From: Bacteroidaceae bacterium
Lineage (GTDB): Bacteria > Bacteroidota > Bacteroidia > Bacteroidales > Bacteroidaceae
Direction of reading: 5' to 3'
Length of the DNA: 48,578 bases
NCBI GenBank assembly: GCA_016280445.1
Contig: JAEEGS010000021.1
Location: forward strand, 1 to 48,578
The notes beneath the pieces are model-generated. The model worked only from the letters and a program-made list of their open reading frames with translations. It was not told where the DNA came from and did not search any database. A program made the translations under genes and the position numbers. The number at the start of each line of letters is the position of its first letter. The stretch's first letter is position 1. Positions 1-7,487 of the stretch are shown piece by piece.

Positions 1-73
1 GCCTCTTGTCGGATTCGAACCAACGACCCCGAGATTACAAATCACGTGCTCTGGCCAACTGAGCTAAAGAGGC
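1..73 (-). tRNA. tRNA-Thr (anticodon TGT)
   Basis: The minus strand folds as a cloverleaf. The acceptor stem pairs GCCTCTT with AAGAGGC over seven pairs, the T arm is GTTGG-TTCGAAT-CCGAC, and the anticodon loop TTTGTAA contains TGT, which reads threonine codons. The anticodon stem has one T-T mismatch. The discriminator base lies just outside the window. It directly follows the SRP RNA on the same strand, so both probably share one transcript. Confidence 0.92.
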
Positions 74-74
74 G

Positions 75-176
75 GGTGGGTAAGCTGACTACATCGCGCC
101 GCTACAACCAAGTACCCTTGCTGCGGTCAAGCCCTGGGGGATTCCGAGGGAGCTGGCCGTATAGGACTTACCCATT
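75..176 (-). ncRNA. ffs: SRP RNA (small bacterial 4.5S type)
   Basis: This is RNA of the signal recognition particle, which binds Ffh and targets nascent membrane proteins. On the minus strand an 8-bp closing helix pairs TGGGTAAG with CTTACCCA (77-84 with 167-174). The apical part reads CCCCCAGG, a short loop, then AGCAAGGGTA, matching the conserved AGG/AGCA symmetric loop of SRP domain IV. The apical loop is TTGACC rather than the usual GGAA. At about 100 nt it is the usual length of the Alu-less form. It lies between a clear promoter and tRNA-Thr, and ffh is 1.5 kb away on the other strand. Confidence 0.82.
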
Positions 177-191
177 TTTGTTTAGCGGGTG

Positions 192-221
192 CAAAGGTAA
201 GAAATAATTGACAATTGACAA
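192..221 (-). promoter_or_regulatory. Promoter of SRP RNA and tRNA-Thr
   Basis: Minus-strand TACCTTTG (192-199) is the Bacteroidetes -7 box. A TTG lies 19 bp upstream (219-221). It points at the SRP RNA, whose 5' end is about 16 nt downstream. Confidence 0.75.
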
Positions 222-330
222 TTGATATTTGATGTTTTTTTAGTCTTCAGCCATTATTTTCTTCTTTTTCTTCTTTATTTTTCTATTGAAAAGATAATTG
301 TCAATTGTCAATTATCAATTATCAATTAAA
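204..330. repeat. Inverted AATTGACA / TGTCAATT word repeats
   Basis: AATTGACAATTGACAATTG-type words at 204-225 recur in inverted order at about 294-328 (TGTCAATTGTCAATTATCAA). They flank a T-rich stretch and could pair into one long hairpin between the divergent SRP RNA and dedA promoters. Related words recur at 44863-44895. Confidence 0.7.
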
Positions 331-336
331 AATTCG

Positions 337-344
337 TACCTTTG
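337..344 (+). promoter_or_regulatory. -7 box of the dedA gene
   Basis: TACCTTTG lies eight bases before the ATG at 353. With the usual start site a few bases past this box, the mRNA would be almost leaderless. Confidence 0.65.
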
Positions 345-352
345 CACCCATT

Positions 353-988
353 ATGGAAGAAATAATCCTCAATCTTACGAACGGAGCACTCGACAACCTG
401 AATTACGGATGGGTCATCCTGTTCATGGCCATCGAAAGCTCTTTCATTCCTTTTCCATCAGAAGTGGTGATGATTCCGGCGGCATACATGGCTGCCGAAA
501 CGGGCGAAATGACCTACCCGATGATAATCCTGTGCGGCACATTGGGCGCACTGATTGGCGCGTTGGTCAACTATGGACTCTCCTATTGGTTGGGGCGCCC
601 CATCGTCTATGCGTTTGCCAACAGCCGTTTCGGACACATGTGTCTGATTGACGCACAGAAGGTGGAAAAGGCCGAAAAGTATTTCGACAAGCGCGGTGCT
701 GTCTCCACGCTGATTGGCCGCATGATTCCGGCCATCCGCCAACTCATCAGCATCCCTGCAGGACTGGCCAAGATGAACCTGCTGTCGTTCTGCCTCTACA
801 CCAGCATTGGTGCAGGTCTATGGAACAGCATCCTCGTAGGCATCGGAGCGGCGTTCCACAGCACGATGCCGAAACAGGAACTCATCGACATCATCGCACA
901 CTACTCGCACATCATCGGCATCGCTGCCATCATCATCGTGGTGGCCATCGTCGCGTATCTTATATATAAAGGAGTTCGTAAAGTTTAA
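353..988 (+). CDS. DedA-family integral membrane protein
   Basis: A 211-residue polytopic inner-membrane protein of the DedA / SNARE-associated family. Members take part in membrane lipid (undecaprenyl phosphate or phospholipid) translocation and envelope homeostasis. Visible marks are an early hydrophobic segment with ESSFIPFPSE, a second ending in GLSYWLGRP, and the family signature GRMIPAIRQLISIPAG (Arg-x-x-Pro-x-x-Arg) before the last membrane helices. The ATG at 353 is chosen because TACCTTTG lies eight bases upstream. An in-frame ATG at 305 would place the start inside the AATTGTCA repeat and upstream of the promoter. The substrate cannot be read from sequence. Confidence 0.88.
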   Translation: MEEIILNLTNGALDNLNYGWVILFMAIESSFIPFPSEVVMIPAAYMAAETGEMTYPMIILCGTLGALIGALVNYGLSYWLGRPIVYAFANSRFGHMCLIDAQKVEKAEKYFDKRGAVSTLIGRMIPAIRQLISIPAGLAKMNLLSFCLYTSIGAGLWNSILVGIGAAFHSTMPKQELIDIIAHYSHIIGIAAIIIVVAIVAYLIYKGVRKV

Positions 989-1003
989 AGTTTAAGGTTT
1001 AAA

Positions 1004-1026
1004 GTTTAAAGAGGGCTAACGCGATG
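1004..1026 (+). repeat. Direct repeat, left copy
   Basis: The 23-bp sequence from GTTTAAAGAGGGCT to CGCGATG matches 1426-1448 with one mismatch. The two copies bracket the four-helix-bundle gene. This copy ends at the gene's own start codon. Confidence 0.8.
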
Positions 1027-1410
1027 AATGAAGATGCTTTGTTCTCATTTGAGAAATTGAGGGTGTACGAAGTAGCACAAGCATTAGTGAAAGATATATA
1101 TCAACTACAAAAGAAGTTTCCAGATGAAGAAAAATATGGATTAGGCGACCAAGTGCGGCGAGCGGCTGTATCAATCGTTGCAAATATTGCAGAGGGAAGT
1201 GGGCGGACATCTCCCAAAGAGAAAAGTCGTTTCATTGAGATAGCCTTTGGTTCAATGACAGAAGTCTTTTGTGAACTACAATTGGCTTGTGACCTTGGCT
1301 ATATTCCAAAAGAGCAGTTCGAAGAGCTACGCCCCAGATTCACAGAAACAGCCAAACTACTCTCAGGACTCCGAAACTCACTTAGTAAGAGTCTTGAATG
1401 TAAAGGATAA
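1024..1410 (+). CDS. Four helix bundle protein (S23 / 23S IVS family)
   Basis: A 128-residue, mostly helical protein of the family first seen in intervening sequences of 23S rRNA genes (S23-type). These proteins form pentameric four-helix bundles. Their molecular function is not settled. The family pattern is clear: an early FEKLRVYE, the core LGDQVRRAAVSIVANIAEGS, and EIAFGSMTEVFCEL followed by two more helices. Here it is free-standing and not inside an rRNA gene. It lies between two near-identical direct repeats (1004-1026 and 1426-1448), which suggests the gene moves or duplicates as a small cassette. There is no clear TAnnTTTG box in front, so transcription may come through from dedA. 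Confidence 0.85.
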   Translation: MNEDALFSFEKLRVYEVAQALVKDIYQLQKKFPDEEKYGLGDQVRRAAVSIVANIAEGSGRTSPKEKSRFIEIAFGSMTEVFCELQLACDLGYIPKEQFEELRPRFTETAKLLSGLRNSLSKSLECKG

Positions 1411-1425
1411 AGGTTAAAGTTTAGA

Positions 1426-1448
1426 GTTTAAAGAGGGCTGACGCGATG
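1426..1448 (+). repeat. Direct repeat, right copy
   Basis: The 23-bp match to 1004-1026 has one A/G difference. The similarity extends weakly about 10 bp further upstream in the GTTTAAA-rich DNA. Confidence 0.8.
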
Positions 1449-1458
1449 TTGGGAGAAT

Positions 1459-1614
1459 GGCCGCATGGTCTTTAAACTTTAAACTATAAACTGTAAACTT
1501 TACTAAACCACACAGGCCGCATGGTCTTTAAACTTTAAACTATAAACTGTAAACTTTACTAAACCACACAGGCCGCATGGTCTTTAAACTTTAAACTATA
1601 AACTGTAAACTTTA
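1459..1614 (+). repeat. 56-bp tandem repeat, about 2.8 copies
   Basis: Copies lie at 1459-1514, 1515-1570 and 1571-1614 (partial). Each starts GGCCGCATGG and carries TTTAAACTTTAAACTATAAA. The copies are identical as far as they go, and the last ends nine bases before the ffh start codon. The array fills the whole gap between the four-helix-bundle cassette and ffh. Confidence 0.95.
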
Positions 1615-1623
1615 TAAATATAT

Positions 1624-2973
1624 ATGTTTGAAAATCTAAGCGAGAGACTTGAACGGTCTTTCAAGATACTGAAGGGTGAAGGCAAAATCACCGAAATCAA
1701 CGTTGCGGAGACGCTGAAAGATGTGCGCAAGGCACTCTTGGAAGCTGACGTGAACTACAAAGTGGCCAAGACCTTCACGGACACCGTGAAGCAGAAGGCA
1801 CTGGGTCAGAATGTGCTGACCGCCGTGAAGCCTGGCCAGATGATGGTCAAGATTGTACATGACGAACTGGCCGAACTGATGGGTGGTCAGGCAACGGAAC
1901 TGAACCTGACGGGTCGCCCGACGGTCATTCTGATGGCAGGTCTCAACGGTGCCGGTAAGACGACAATGTCGGGCAAGTTGGCGTTGCGTCTGAAGACCCA
2001 GAACCACAAGAAACCACTCCTCGCCGCCTGCGACACCTTCCGTCCAGCCGCTATGGAGCAGTTGCGCGTGTTGGCCGATCAGGTGGAGGTGCCCTGCTAT
2101 CTCGAAGAAGGATCCACCGACCCCATCGCTGTGGCTAAGAACGCCATTCAGGAGGCCAAAGCAAAGGGCTACGACGTGGTGATTGTCGATACCGCTGGTC
2201 GCCAATCGATTGACGAGGAACTGATGGTGCAGATTGAACAAATCAAGGCTGCCGTCAATCCGAACGAGACTCTGCTGGTGGTCGATGCCATGACCGGTCA
2301 GGATGCTGTCAACACCGCCAAGACCTTCAACGAACGTCTGGAAATCGACGGTGTCATCCTCACCAAACTGGACGGTGACACACGTGGTGGTGCCGCACTT
2401 TCCATCCGCACGGTGGTGGACAAGCCCATCAAGTTTGTCGGTACAGGCGAGAAGATGGAAGCCCTCGACGTGTTCCATCCCGAGCGTATGGCCGACCGCA
2501 TCCTCGGCATGGGCGACATCGTGTCGTTCGTGGAACGTGCCCAGCAGCAGTTCGACGAGGAAGAGGCCAAGCGTCTGGAAAAGAAGATTGCCAAGAACAA
2601 GTTCGACTACAACGACTTCCTCGGACAAATCGGACAAATCAAGAAGATGGGCAACATCAAAGACCTCGCCTCCATGATTCCAGGAGTCGGCAAAGCCCTC
2701 AAGGATGTGGACATCGACGACAACGCCTTCAAGTCGGTCGAGGCCATGATTGGCTCGATGACCCCCTACGAACGCGAACACCCCGATTGCATCAACATGT
2801 CGCGCAAGCAACGCATTGCCAAAGGCTCTGGCGTTTCCATCGACGAGGTGAACCGCATCACCAAACAGTTTGAGCAGATGCGCAAGATGATGCGTCAGAT
2901 GACCAGCCCCAAGATGGCACAGGCAATGGCGCAGATGCAACGGATGAAAGGCGGAATGCCAAGATTTAAATAA
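1624..2973 (+). CDS. ffh: Signal recognition particle protein Ffh (SRP54)
   Basis: The GTPase subunit of SRP binds SRP RNA and signal sequences and docks with FtsY at the membrane. The N domain is residues 1-95. The G domain has the P-loop GLNGAGKTT (106-114), DTAGR (189-193) and TKLD (247-250). The methionine-rich M domain fills the last 130 residues, with [11 protein letters not shown] for RNA binding and an [10 protein letters not shown] tail. The length of 449 residues is normal. The gene begins directly after the 56-bp tandem repeats and is followed 19 bp later by folD. Its RNA partner is encoded at 75-176 on the opposite strand. Confidence 0.98.
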   Translation: MFENLSERLERSFKILKGEGKITEINVAETLKDVRKALLEADVNYKVAKTFTDTVKQKALGQNVLTAVKPGQMMVKIVHDELAELMGGQATELNLTGRPTVILMAGLNGAGKTTMSGKLALRLKTQNHKKPLLAACDTFRPAAMEQLRVLADQVEVPCYLEEGSTDPIAVAKNAIQEAKAKGYDVVIVDTAGRQSIDEELMVQIEQIKAAVNPNETLLVVDAMTGQDAVNTAKTFNERLEIDGVILTKLDGDTRGGAALSIRTVVDKPIKFVGTGEKMEALDVFHPERMADRILGMGDIVSFVERAQQQFDEEEAKRLEKKIAKNKFDYNDFLGQIGQIKKMGNIKDLASMIPGVGKALKDVDIDDNAFKSVEAMIGSMTPYEREHPDCINMSRKQRIAKGSGVSIDEVNRITKQFEQMRKMMRQMTSPKMAQAMAQMQRMKGGMPRFK

Positions 2974-2992
2974 TAAACCTTACACAAATAAA

Positions 2993-3871
2993 ATGCAACT
3001 GATAGACGGAAAAGCAACCGCAGCAGCGATTAAGGCTGAGATAGCGGAAGAAGTAAAGAATATTGTGGCATCGGGGGGCAAGCGCCCCCACCTTGCCGCC
3101 ATCCTCGTGGGCCACGACGGAGGCAGCGAGACCTATGTGAAGAACAAAGTGCTTGCATGTGAGGCGTGTGGCTTCACTTCTACCCTGCTCCGCTTCGAGG
3201 ACGACATCACCGAAGAGTTCCTCCTTCAGCAAGTGGACAAACTTAACAACGATGACGATGTGGATGGCTTCATCGTGCAACTCCCGCTTCCCAAGCATAT
3301 CTCTGAGCAGAAAATCATCGAGGCCATCGACTACCGCAAGGACGTGGACGGTTTCCACCCCATCAATGTGGGACGCATGGCCATCGGACTTCCCTGCTAC
3401 ATCTCCGCCACTCCCCTCGGCATCATCACCCTCTTGCGCCGCTACAACATCGAGACCAGCGGCAAGAAGTGCGTCATTCTCGGTCGTTCCAACATCGTCG
3501 GAAAGCCTATGGCACAACTGATGATGCAGAAACAATATGGCGACAGCACCGTGACCGTCTGCCACAGCCGCTCAAAGACGCTGAAAGAGGAATGCCAGCA
3601 GGCAGACATCATCATCGCAGCTATCGGCAGTCCCAACTTCGTTACTGCCGATATGGTGAAGTCTGGTGCCGTCATCATCGACGTGGGCACCACACGCGTA
3701 CCAGATGCCACTCGCAAGTCGGGCTTCCGTCTCAATGGCGATGTCGATTTTGAGCATGTCGCACCCAAATGTTCCTTCATTACACCAGTGCCAGGTGGCG
3801 TAGGTCCCATGACCATCTGCTCCCTGATGAAGAACACGCTCAGCGCTGGTCGCAAGGAATTTTACAAATAA
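2993..3871 (+). CDS. folD: Bifunctional methylene-THF dehydrogenase / methenyl-THF cyclohydrolase
   Basis: FolD interconverts 5,10-methylene-THF, methenyl-THF and 10-formyl-THF with NADP, supplying one-carbon units for purines and formyl-Met. Family marks in order are TYVKNK with the catalytic Lys, QLPLPKH, the dinucleotide-binding [13 protein letters not shown], and [15 protein letters not shown] near the C terminus. The length of 292 residues is usual. It follows ffh by 19 bp and is probably cotranscribed with it. A hairpin at 3901-3944 ends the unit. glyA, the main source of methylene-THF, is also in this window. Confidence 0.97.
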   Translation: MQLIDGKATAAAIKAEIAEEVKNIVASGGKRPHLAAILVGHDGGSETYVKNKVLACEACGFTSTLLRFEDDITEEFLLQQVDKLNNDDDVDGFIVQLPLPKHISEQKIIEAIDYRKDVDGFHPINVGRMAIGLPCYISATPLGIITLLRRYNIETSGKKCVILGRSNIVGKPMAQLMMQKQYGDSTVTVCHSRSKTLKEECQQADIIIAAIGSPNFVTADMVKSGAVIIDVGTTRVPDATRKSGFRLNGDVDFEHVAPKCSFITPVPGGVGPMTICSLMKNTLSAGRKEFYK

Positions 3872-3900
3872 CGAGAAGGTGAAAATCTCGTCCCCTCTCT

Positions 3901-3950
3901 AAAAGTGAAGAAAAAGAGGCTTTCGCTGAATTTTCTTCACTTTTTATTTG
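3901..3950 (+). terminator. Terminator after folD
   Basis: AAAAGTGAAGAAAA (3901-3914) pairs with TTTTCTTCACTTTT (3931-3944) in a 14-bp stem, followed by a T-rich tail. Confidence 0.7.
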
Positions 3951-3978
3951 GTCAATCCAAGAAAACTCCCTACCTTTG
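3947..3978 (+). promoter_or_regulatory. Promoter of tRNA-His
   Basis: TTTG at 3947-3950, 20 bp, then TACCTTTG at 3971-3978, ahead of the tRNA at 4008. Confidence 0.75.
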
Positions 3979-4007
3979 CACTCGCAAAACGGGAACAACC
4001 CCTACAT

Positions 4008-4082
4008 GGTGGATGTAGTTCAGTTGGTTAGAGCGTCAGATTGTGGTTCTGAATGTCGTGGGTTCGAGTCCCACCCTCCACC
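4008..4082 (+). tRNA. tRNA-His (anticodon GTG)
   Basis: The cloverleaf has acceptor GTGGATG / CCTCCAC, with one T-C mismatch, plus the extra 5' G (G-1) opposite the discriminator C that marks histidine tRNAs. The anticodon loop is TTGTGGT with GTG, and the T arm is GTGGG-TTCGAGT-CCCAC. It has its own promoter and terminator. Confidence 0.93.
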
Positions 4083-4093
4083 CTTCCAAAAGC

Positions 4094-4135
4094 AAGCGGA
4101 AACTCTTCAAACAAAGAGTTTCCGCTTATTTTTTT
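4094..4135 (+). terminator. Terminator after tRNA-His
   Basis: A 14-bp stem (AAGCGGAAACTCTT, 4094-4107, with its complement at 4114-4127) is followed by a run of T. Confidence 0.88.
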
Positions 4136-4142
4136 CTGATTG

Positions 4143-4454
4143 TCAGATGACGTGGCAGTATAAGAGGTATCCCGCAAGAGCCAGTTGTATCACGATGATG
4201 GCAGGTATGCCATATTTGAATTTTTTGTGCATCGTCTTGTGATGCCACACACTCATGCCCAACCACGCCCCCACACTGCCTCCCACAACGGCCAAACCCA
4301 ATAGCGTAGCCTCCGAGACACGCCATTTGGACTTCTTTGCCTTCCATTTGTCAATGCCATACACGCAGAATGTGACCGCGTTTATGACAACGAGGAAGAT
4401 GACCACCACCATGAAGAATGCCTCATTGGGGTTGGACGTGTTGAGGAAATTCAT
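4143..4454 (-). CDS. DUF1294 family membrane protein
   Basis: A small inner-membrane protein of about 103 residues. The family pattern is YGIDKWKAKKSKWRVSE, then LLGLAVVGGSVGAWLGM, then HKTMHKKFKYGIP before a final hydrophobic helix. This is the DUF1294 domain, whose role is unknown. I place the start at the Met before NFLNTSNPNE. An upstream in-frame Met would lie upstream of the TACATTTG promoter box (4523-4530). The first 15-20 residues of the mature part form one membrane helix, and two or three more follow. It is divergent from the phosphatase gene to its right. Confidence 0.8.
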   Translation of the reverse strand: MNFLNTSNPNEAFFMVVVIFLVVINAVTFCVYGIDKWKAKKSKWRVSEATLLGLAVVGGSVGAWLGMSVWHHKTMHKKFKYGIPAIIVIQLALAGYLLYCHVI

Positions 4455-4520
4455 CAGCCCATTCACAATGCAGGAAGCCCGTTTCTTTTGATATTGAATC
4501 TTGTTACCACAAGTAATCGT

Positions 4521-4562
4521 TGCAAATGTATGAATAATCATGAAATTATCCCTACATTTGCA
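4521..4562. promoter_or_regulatory. Divergent promoter pair with mirrored -7 boxes
   Basis: TGCAAATGTA (4521-4530) and TACATTTGCA (4553-4562) are exact reverse complements. Each contains a TAnnTTTG box: the left one fires minus toward the DUF1294 gene, the right one fires plus toward the phosphatase lipoprotein gene. The start sites would lie within or beyond each other's promoter. Confidence 0.6.
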
Positions 4563-4662
4563 GCACATTTATGAAACTTTATCATCCACACACTCAAAAG
4601 ATATGATCAATATGCAATCAAGAAGTTTATCACCCTCTGCATTATGACAGAGCGGTTGGAGA

Positions 4663-5775
4663 TTGGTTCTCCTCGTTGTTCTTGTAAGTTCACTCACTCT
4701 GGTGACCTCTTGCTCTGACGATGACCACACCGTCAATGAGCCGATGCTGAAGGGCATCCTCTCCGAGTATAACGAGTTCGACGGAGCTATGTTTAATTTT
4801 ACGAAAGAAGACATGGAGAAGGCTGGATTCACACTCGGCGACGTCATCAGCATCACCATTGACGGCAAAGAGATCATCGCACCTTACTACGATGGCTACT
4901 ACGGCCTTAATGGAGACTACCTGTGCGTGGCTTATCCCACCTATCCCAGCATCTGCTTCACGGCCAACAACACCGGACTTCCCCAAGAACTCATGGGACT
5001 AGAGGGGCATGCCGTCACCATCAGAATGAAGGAAAAGGGTGGCAAGCTCGATGTGCAACAGGCCCTGAGCATGAAATATACCAACATCCGCAATGAATAC
5101 CCCACTCTCTCCGACGCGGAGTTTGCCAATGCACGTGCCGTGAATGTTGGCAACATTGCAAGTGGCGTGCTGTACCGCAGTTCTTCGCCGTTCACCAACG
5201 AAAACAACCGCGCCGTCTATGTGTCGGCATTTCTGGAACAAGAACAGGTGAAGACCGTGCTCAACCTCGCTGACAGCGAGGACAAGATACTGATCTACGA
5301 CATGCCCCCATACAGCCGCACGCTCTGGGAGTCAGGCAACGTGATATTGTGCCCGGTGAAGACCGACCATACATCAGTTGACTACAACAACAGTCTGGTA
5401 GCAGCGCTGAAGGAACTCCCGTCGCACCCTGCCCCCTATGTCGTGCATTGCCTGGAGGGAAAAGATCGCACCGGATACGTGTGCGCACTGCTCGAGGGAT
5501 TATGCGGAGCAACGTATGAGGAGATGGCGGCCGACTATCTGACTACCTACATGAACTATTATCTTATCACCCCTGAAAACGACCCCAATATATGCAATAC
5601 ATTGCTGACGTGGAGACTTAACCCGTGCCTGATGTTTTATGCCGGCGTTAATGACGAATCACAACTGTCAAATGTTGACTACGTTCAAGCATTCTCCAAC
5701 TATCTGCTCTCTCACGGCATGAGCCAGCAGCAAATTGACGCTCTGATTCAGGCTCTGACAGTGAGTCCACAATAA
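4663..5775 (+). CDS. Lipoprotein of the tyrosine/dual-specificity phosphatase family
   Basis: A secreted phosphatase with a hydrophobic leader and lipobox (LVTSC, Cys17 counted from the TTG). The N-terminal half, about 25-130, is a beta-rich domain I cannot name. The C-terminal half carries GVLYRSSSPF and the CX5R catalytic loop HCLEGKDRTG (Cys263, Arg269), as in the Y_phosphatase3 family, probably acting on phosphoproteins or phospholipids outside the cytoplasm. The start is uncertain. The open frame begins with TTG at 4663, and the leader lacks the usual positively charged N-region. Upstream in-frame ATGs (4603, 4612) are cut off by a TGA at 4645. An ATG at 4644 in another frame would join well only through a one-base shift. 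A second phosphatase of this type follows at 6288. Confidence 0.82.
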   Translation: MVLLVVLVSSLTLVTSCSDDDHTVNEPMLKGILSEYNEFDGAMFNFTKEDMEKAGFTLGDVISITIDGKEIIAPYYDGYYGLNGDYLCVAYPTYPSICFTANNTGLPQELMGLEGHAVTIRMKEKGGKLDVQQALSMKYTNIRNEYPTLSDAEFANARAVNVGNIASGVLYRSSSPFTNENNRAVYVSAFLEQEQVKTVLNLADSEDKILIYDMPPYSRTLWESGNVILCPVKTDHTSVDYNNSLVAALKELPSHPAPYVVHCLEGKDRTGYVCALLEGLCGATYEEMAADYLTTYMNYYLITPENDPNICNTLLTWRLNPCLMFYAGVNDESQLSNVDYVQAFSNYLLSHGMSQQQIDALIQALTVSPQ

Positions 5776-5812
5776 GACTCACTTCATCGCGAGCGACAGA
5801 AACGGAACAGAC

Positions 5813-5842
5813 AAAAAAAACGGTGCTCCATTGTGAGCACCG
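5813..5842 (-). terminator. Terminator of the 57-aa gene
   Basis: On the minus strand CGGTGCTC / GAGCACCG (5821-5828 with 5835-5842) is followed by eight T. This orientation fits the small minus-strand gene ending at 5880. There is no T run on the plus side for the phosphatase gene. Confidence 0.75.
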
Positions 5843-5879
5843 CTAAGGGGAGGGGGAGCATGTCGTGCTCTCCTCTCAT

Positions 5880-6053
5880 TTAATTCCAAATCCAAATTCC
5901 TTTTTCATTTTTTTGATCGCTTGCGACCTTTTCGTTACCTGAAGCATAGTTCGAGCGCACGGACTGCACGCCCTGTCCGCTCTTCATGATCATTTGTGAG
6001 TGTTGAATCTCTATGACCTGCATCGTCGGTGCCTCATAACTTCTTCTTTGCAT
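5880..6053 (-). CDS. Small 57-aa protein, function unknown
   Basis: A short gene that length cut-offs would miss. The product begins MQRRSYEAPTMQVIEIQHSQ and ends NEKGIWIWN. It is soluble-looking, with no signal peptide. The pattern YEAPTMQVIEI...  near the start resembles the many short Bacteroidales proteins of the type YxxPxMxVxEI, whose role is unknown. The gene is a complete transcription unit: TACCTTTA at 6109-6116 lies upstream on the same strand, and a strong hairpin with eight T lies 37 bp after the stop. It is convergent with the first phosphatase gene and divergent from the second. Confidence 0.68.
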   Translation of the reverse strand: MQRRSYEAPTMQVIEIQHSQMIMKSGQGVQSVRSNYASGNEKVASDQKNEKGIWIWN

Positions 6054-6108
6054 TGTGTTTTGATTTTGAATTGTATTATAATATCCCTAAGTTGTTACGT
6101 TTCGGCTG

Positions 6109-6116
6109 TAAAGGTA
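6109..6116 (-). promoter_or_regulatory. -7 box of the 57-aa gene
   Basis: Minus-strand TACCTTTA, with a TTG about 23 bp further upstream (6140-6142). Confidence 0.5.
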
Positions 6117-6252
6117 CGAAAACTGTCTGGATTACCTCACAATTGCCTCACCTTTTTTATCTATAAACGTGAATCGACGAGAATTCCACATCAACCCTCT
6201 CCCAAAAAATCCTTTTAACACGAAAAAGGCGTGAAATCTTGAAAATTTTCAC

Positions 6253-6260
6253 TACCTTTG
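6253..6260 (+). promoter_or_regulatory. -7 box of the second phosphatase operon
   Basis: TACCTTTG, 27 bp ahead of the ATG at 6288. No good TTTG is seen at the expected distance upstream. Confidence 0.6.
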
Positions 6261-6287
6261 CAGCCTGAAAATCAAAAAAATCAACGA

Positions 6288-7487
6288 ATGAAGAAAATCA
6301 TCAGCTCTATCTTGGCCCTGTTAGTGATTGTTCAGTTATGGGGCCAAGACAATCTTGAGGTCATCAATATAGAAAATCAGGCGGTGCAGGACTACATGGC
6401 GGATGCAAAGAAAACTTACGAGGAGAATCCTGACTTCCGCGTCAGTGTGGTGACAAAATACAACAACACCGCAAAATATGGCAAGAAGTTATATTGGCCG
6501 CAAGGAAAACTGGTGAAATGGACACCGACAACGGTGGCGAGCAACATAGCAGAGGTGCGCATCACGGTGAGTGAGCACAGCAACTACGGCGAGGCTTACA
6601 CGTTCCATCCTGATGAGAAGGGAGACAGTTCCTTCGTCATCCGGAATTTGCTGCCCAACTGCATCTACTATTACAAGGTGGAAGAGTTTCGGACAAATGG
6701 GGACACGACGCTGATGGCAAGCGGAAAGTTCCGCACCGTGGGACAGGTGAGAATGATTCAAGTGCGCAACTGCAGCAACATCCGTGACTTGGGCGGATGG
6801 CCCACGCAGTATGGTGTGCCCGTGAAGTACGGCCGCCTGTATCGCAGCGCCAGCCTTGACCGCATCAGCAAGGAGGGTCGCCACGACTTCGTGAACAATC
6901 TGGGAGTGCTGGCCGAACTGGACTTGCGACATGAAACAAAACGCACCACCTCATGCCTGGGCGACGACAAGGATTATCTGCGTCTGGCACACGGTTCTTA
7001 CACGAGCGGCATGAAGGAGCGGAACAGGGTGTATGTGCAAGACCTGAAATGGATTATCGCCCGAATGAAGGAGCACAAGAATGTGGATTGGCATTGTGCC
7101 ATCGGATGCGACCGTTGCGGAACGCTGAGTTTCCTGATTGAAGGACTGTTGGGACTTAGTGAATTAGACTTGTGCCGCGACTTTGAGTTGTCAACGTTCA
7201 GCCTTACAGAGCGGAACAGACGTGTGCGCAGCCCGCTGAAGAGCATGCTTTCCTACATCAGAACACATGGCCCTGCCGACGACCTTGCCAAATGCTTCTA
7301 CAACTACTGGCTGAGCATCGGTATGGGAGAAAAAGAACTGAACTATTTTCTGACAGAGATGCTGGACATCCACTCCAAGAACTCTCTGCAGAGACGAATC
7401 GGCATATCAGACATTGAAGGCCACACGAGAGAACAAGAACCAAACCCAACCCTCAACACGGAAGTAAAAGACAATGTTCAAAAATAA
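6288..7487 (+). CDS. Secreted tyrosine-phosphatase-family protein
   Basis: A 399-residue exported protein. The signal peptide is MKKIISSILALLVIVQLWGQ. A fibronectin-like or purple-acid-phosphatase-N-like beta domain (about 65-150, ending FRTVGQVR) comes next. The phosphatase domain has NIRDLGGWPT, YGRLYRSASL and the CX5R loop HCAIGCDRCG (Cys270, Arg276). The usual GKDRTG reads GCDRCG here, so the loop holds three cysteines and lacks the Lys and Thr, while the catalytic Cys, Asp and Arg remain. The ATG at 6288 is preferred because an earlier in-frame ATG (6258) lies inside the promoter box. The 3' end overlaps the CotH gene by 14 bp, so the two are probably translated together. Confidence 0.85.
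   Translation: MKKIISSILALLVIVQLWGQDNLEVINIENQAVQDYMADAKKTYEENPDFRVSVVTKYNNTAKYGKKLYWPQGKLVKWTPTTVASNIAEVRITVSEHSNYGEAYTFHPDEKGDSSFVIRNLLPNCIYYYKVEEFRTNGDTTLMASGKFRTVGQVRMIQVRNCSNIRDLGGWPTQYGVPVKYGRLYRSASLDRISKEGRHDFVNNLGVLAELDLRHETKRTTSCLGDDKDYLRLAHGSYTSGMKERNRVYVQDLKWIIARMKEHKNVDWHCAIGCDRCGTLSFLIEGLLGLSELDLCRDFELSTFSLTERNRRVRSPLKSMLSYIRTHGPADDLAKCFYNYWLSIGMGEKELNYFLTEMLDIHSKNSLQRRIGISDIEGHTREQEPNPTLNTEVKDNVQK

Noticed and set aside
1636-2940. Long open frame on the minus strand opposite ffh (434 codons)
   Set aside because: It mirrors a full-length, well-conserved ffh. The product is His/Leu-rich with no family likeness.
3976-4242. 88-codon plus frame across tRNA-His
   Set aside because: It overlaps the tRNA and its terminator.
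6000-6218. 72-codon plus frame between the phosphatase genes
   Set aside because: The minus strand has a better gene with promoter and terminator; this frame is Ser/Cys/Ile-rich without family likeness.
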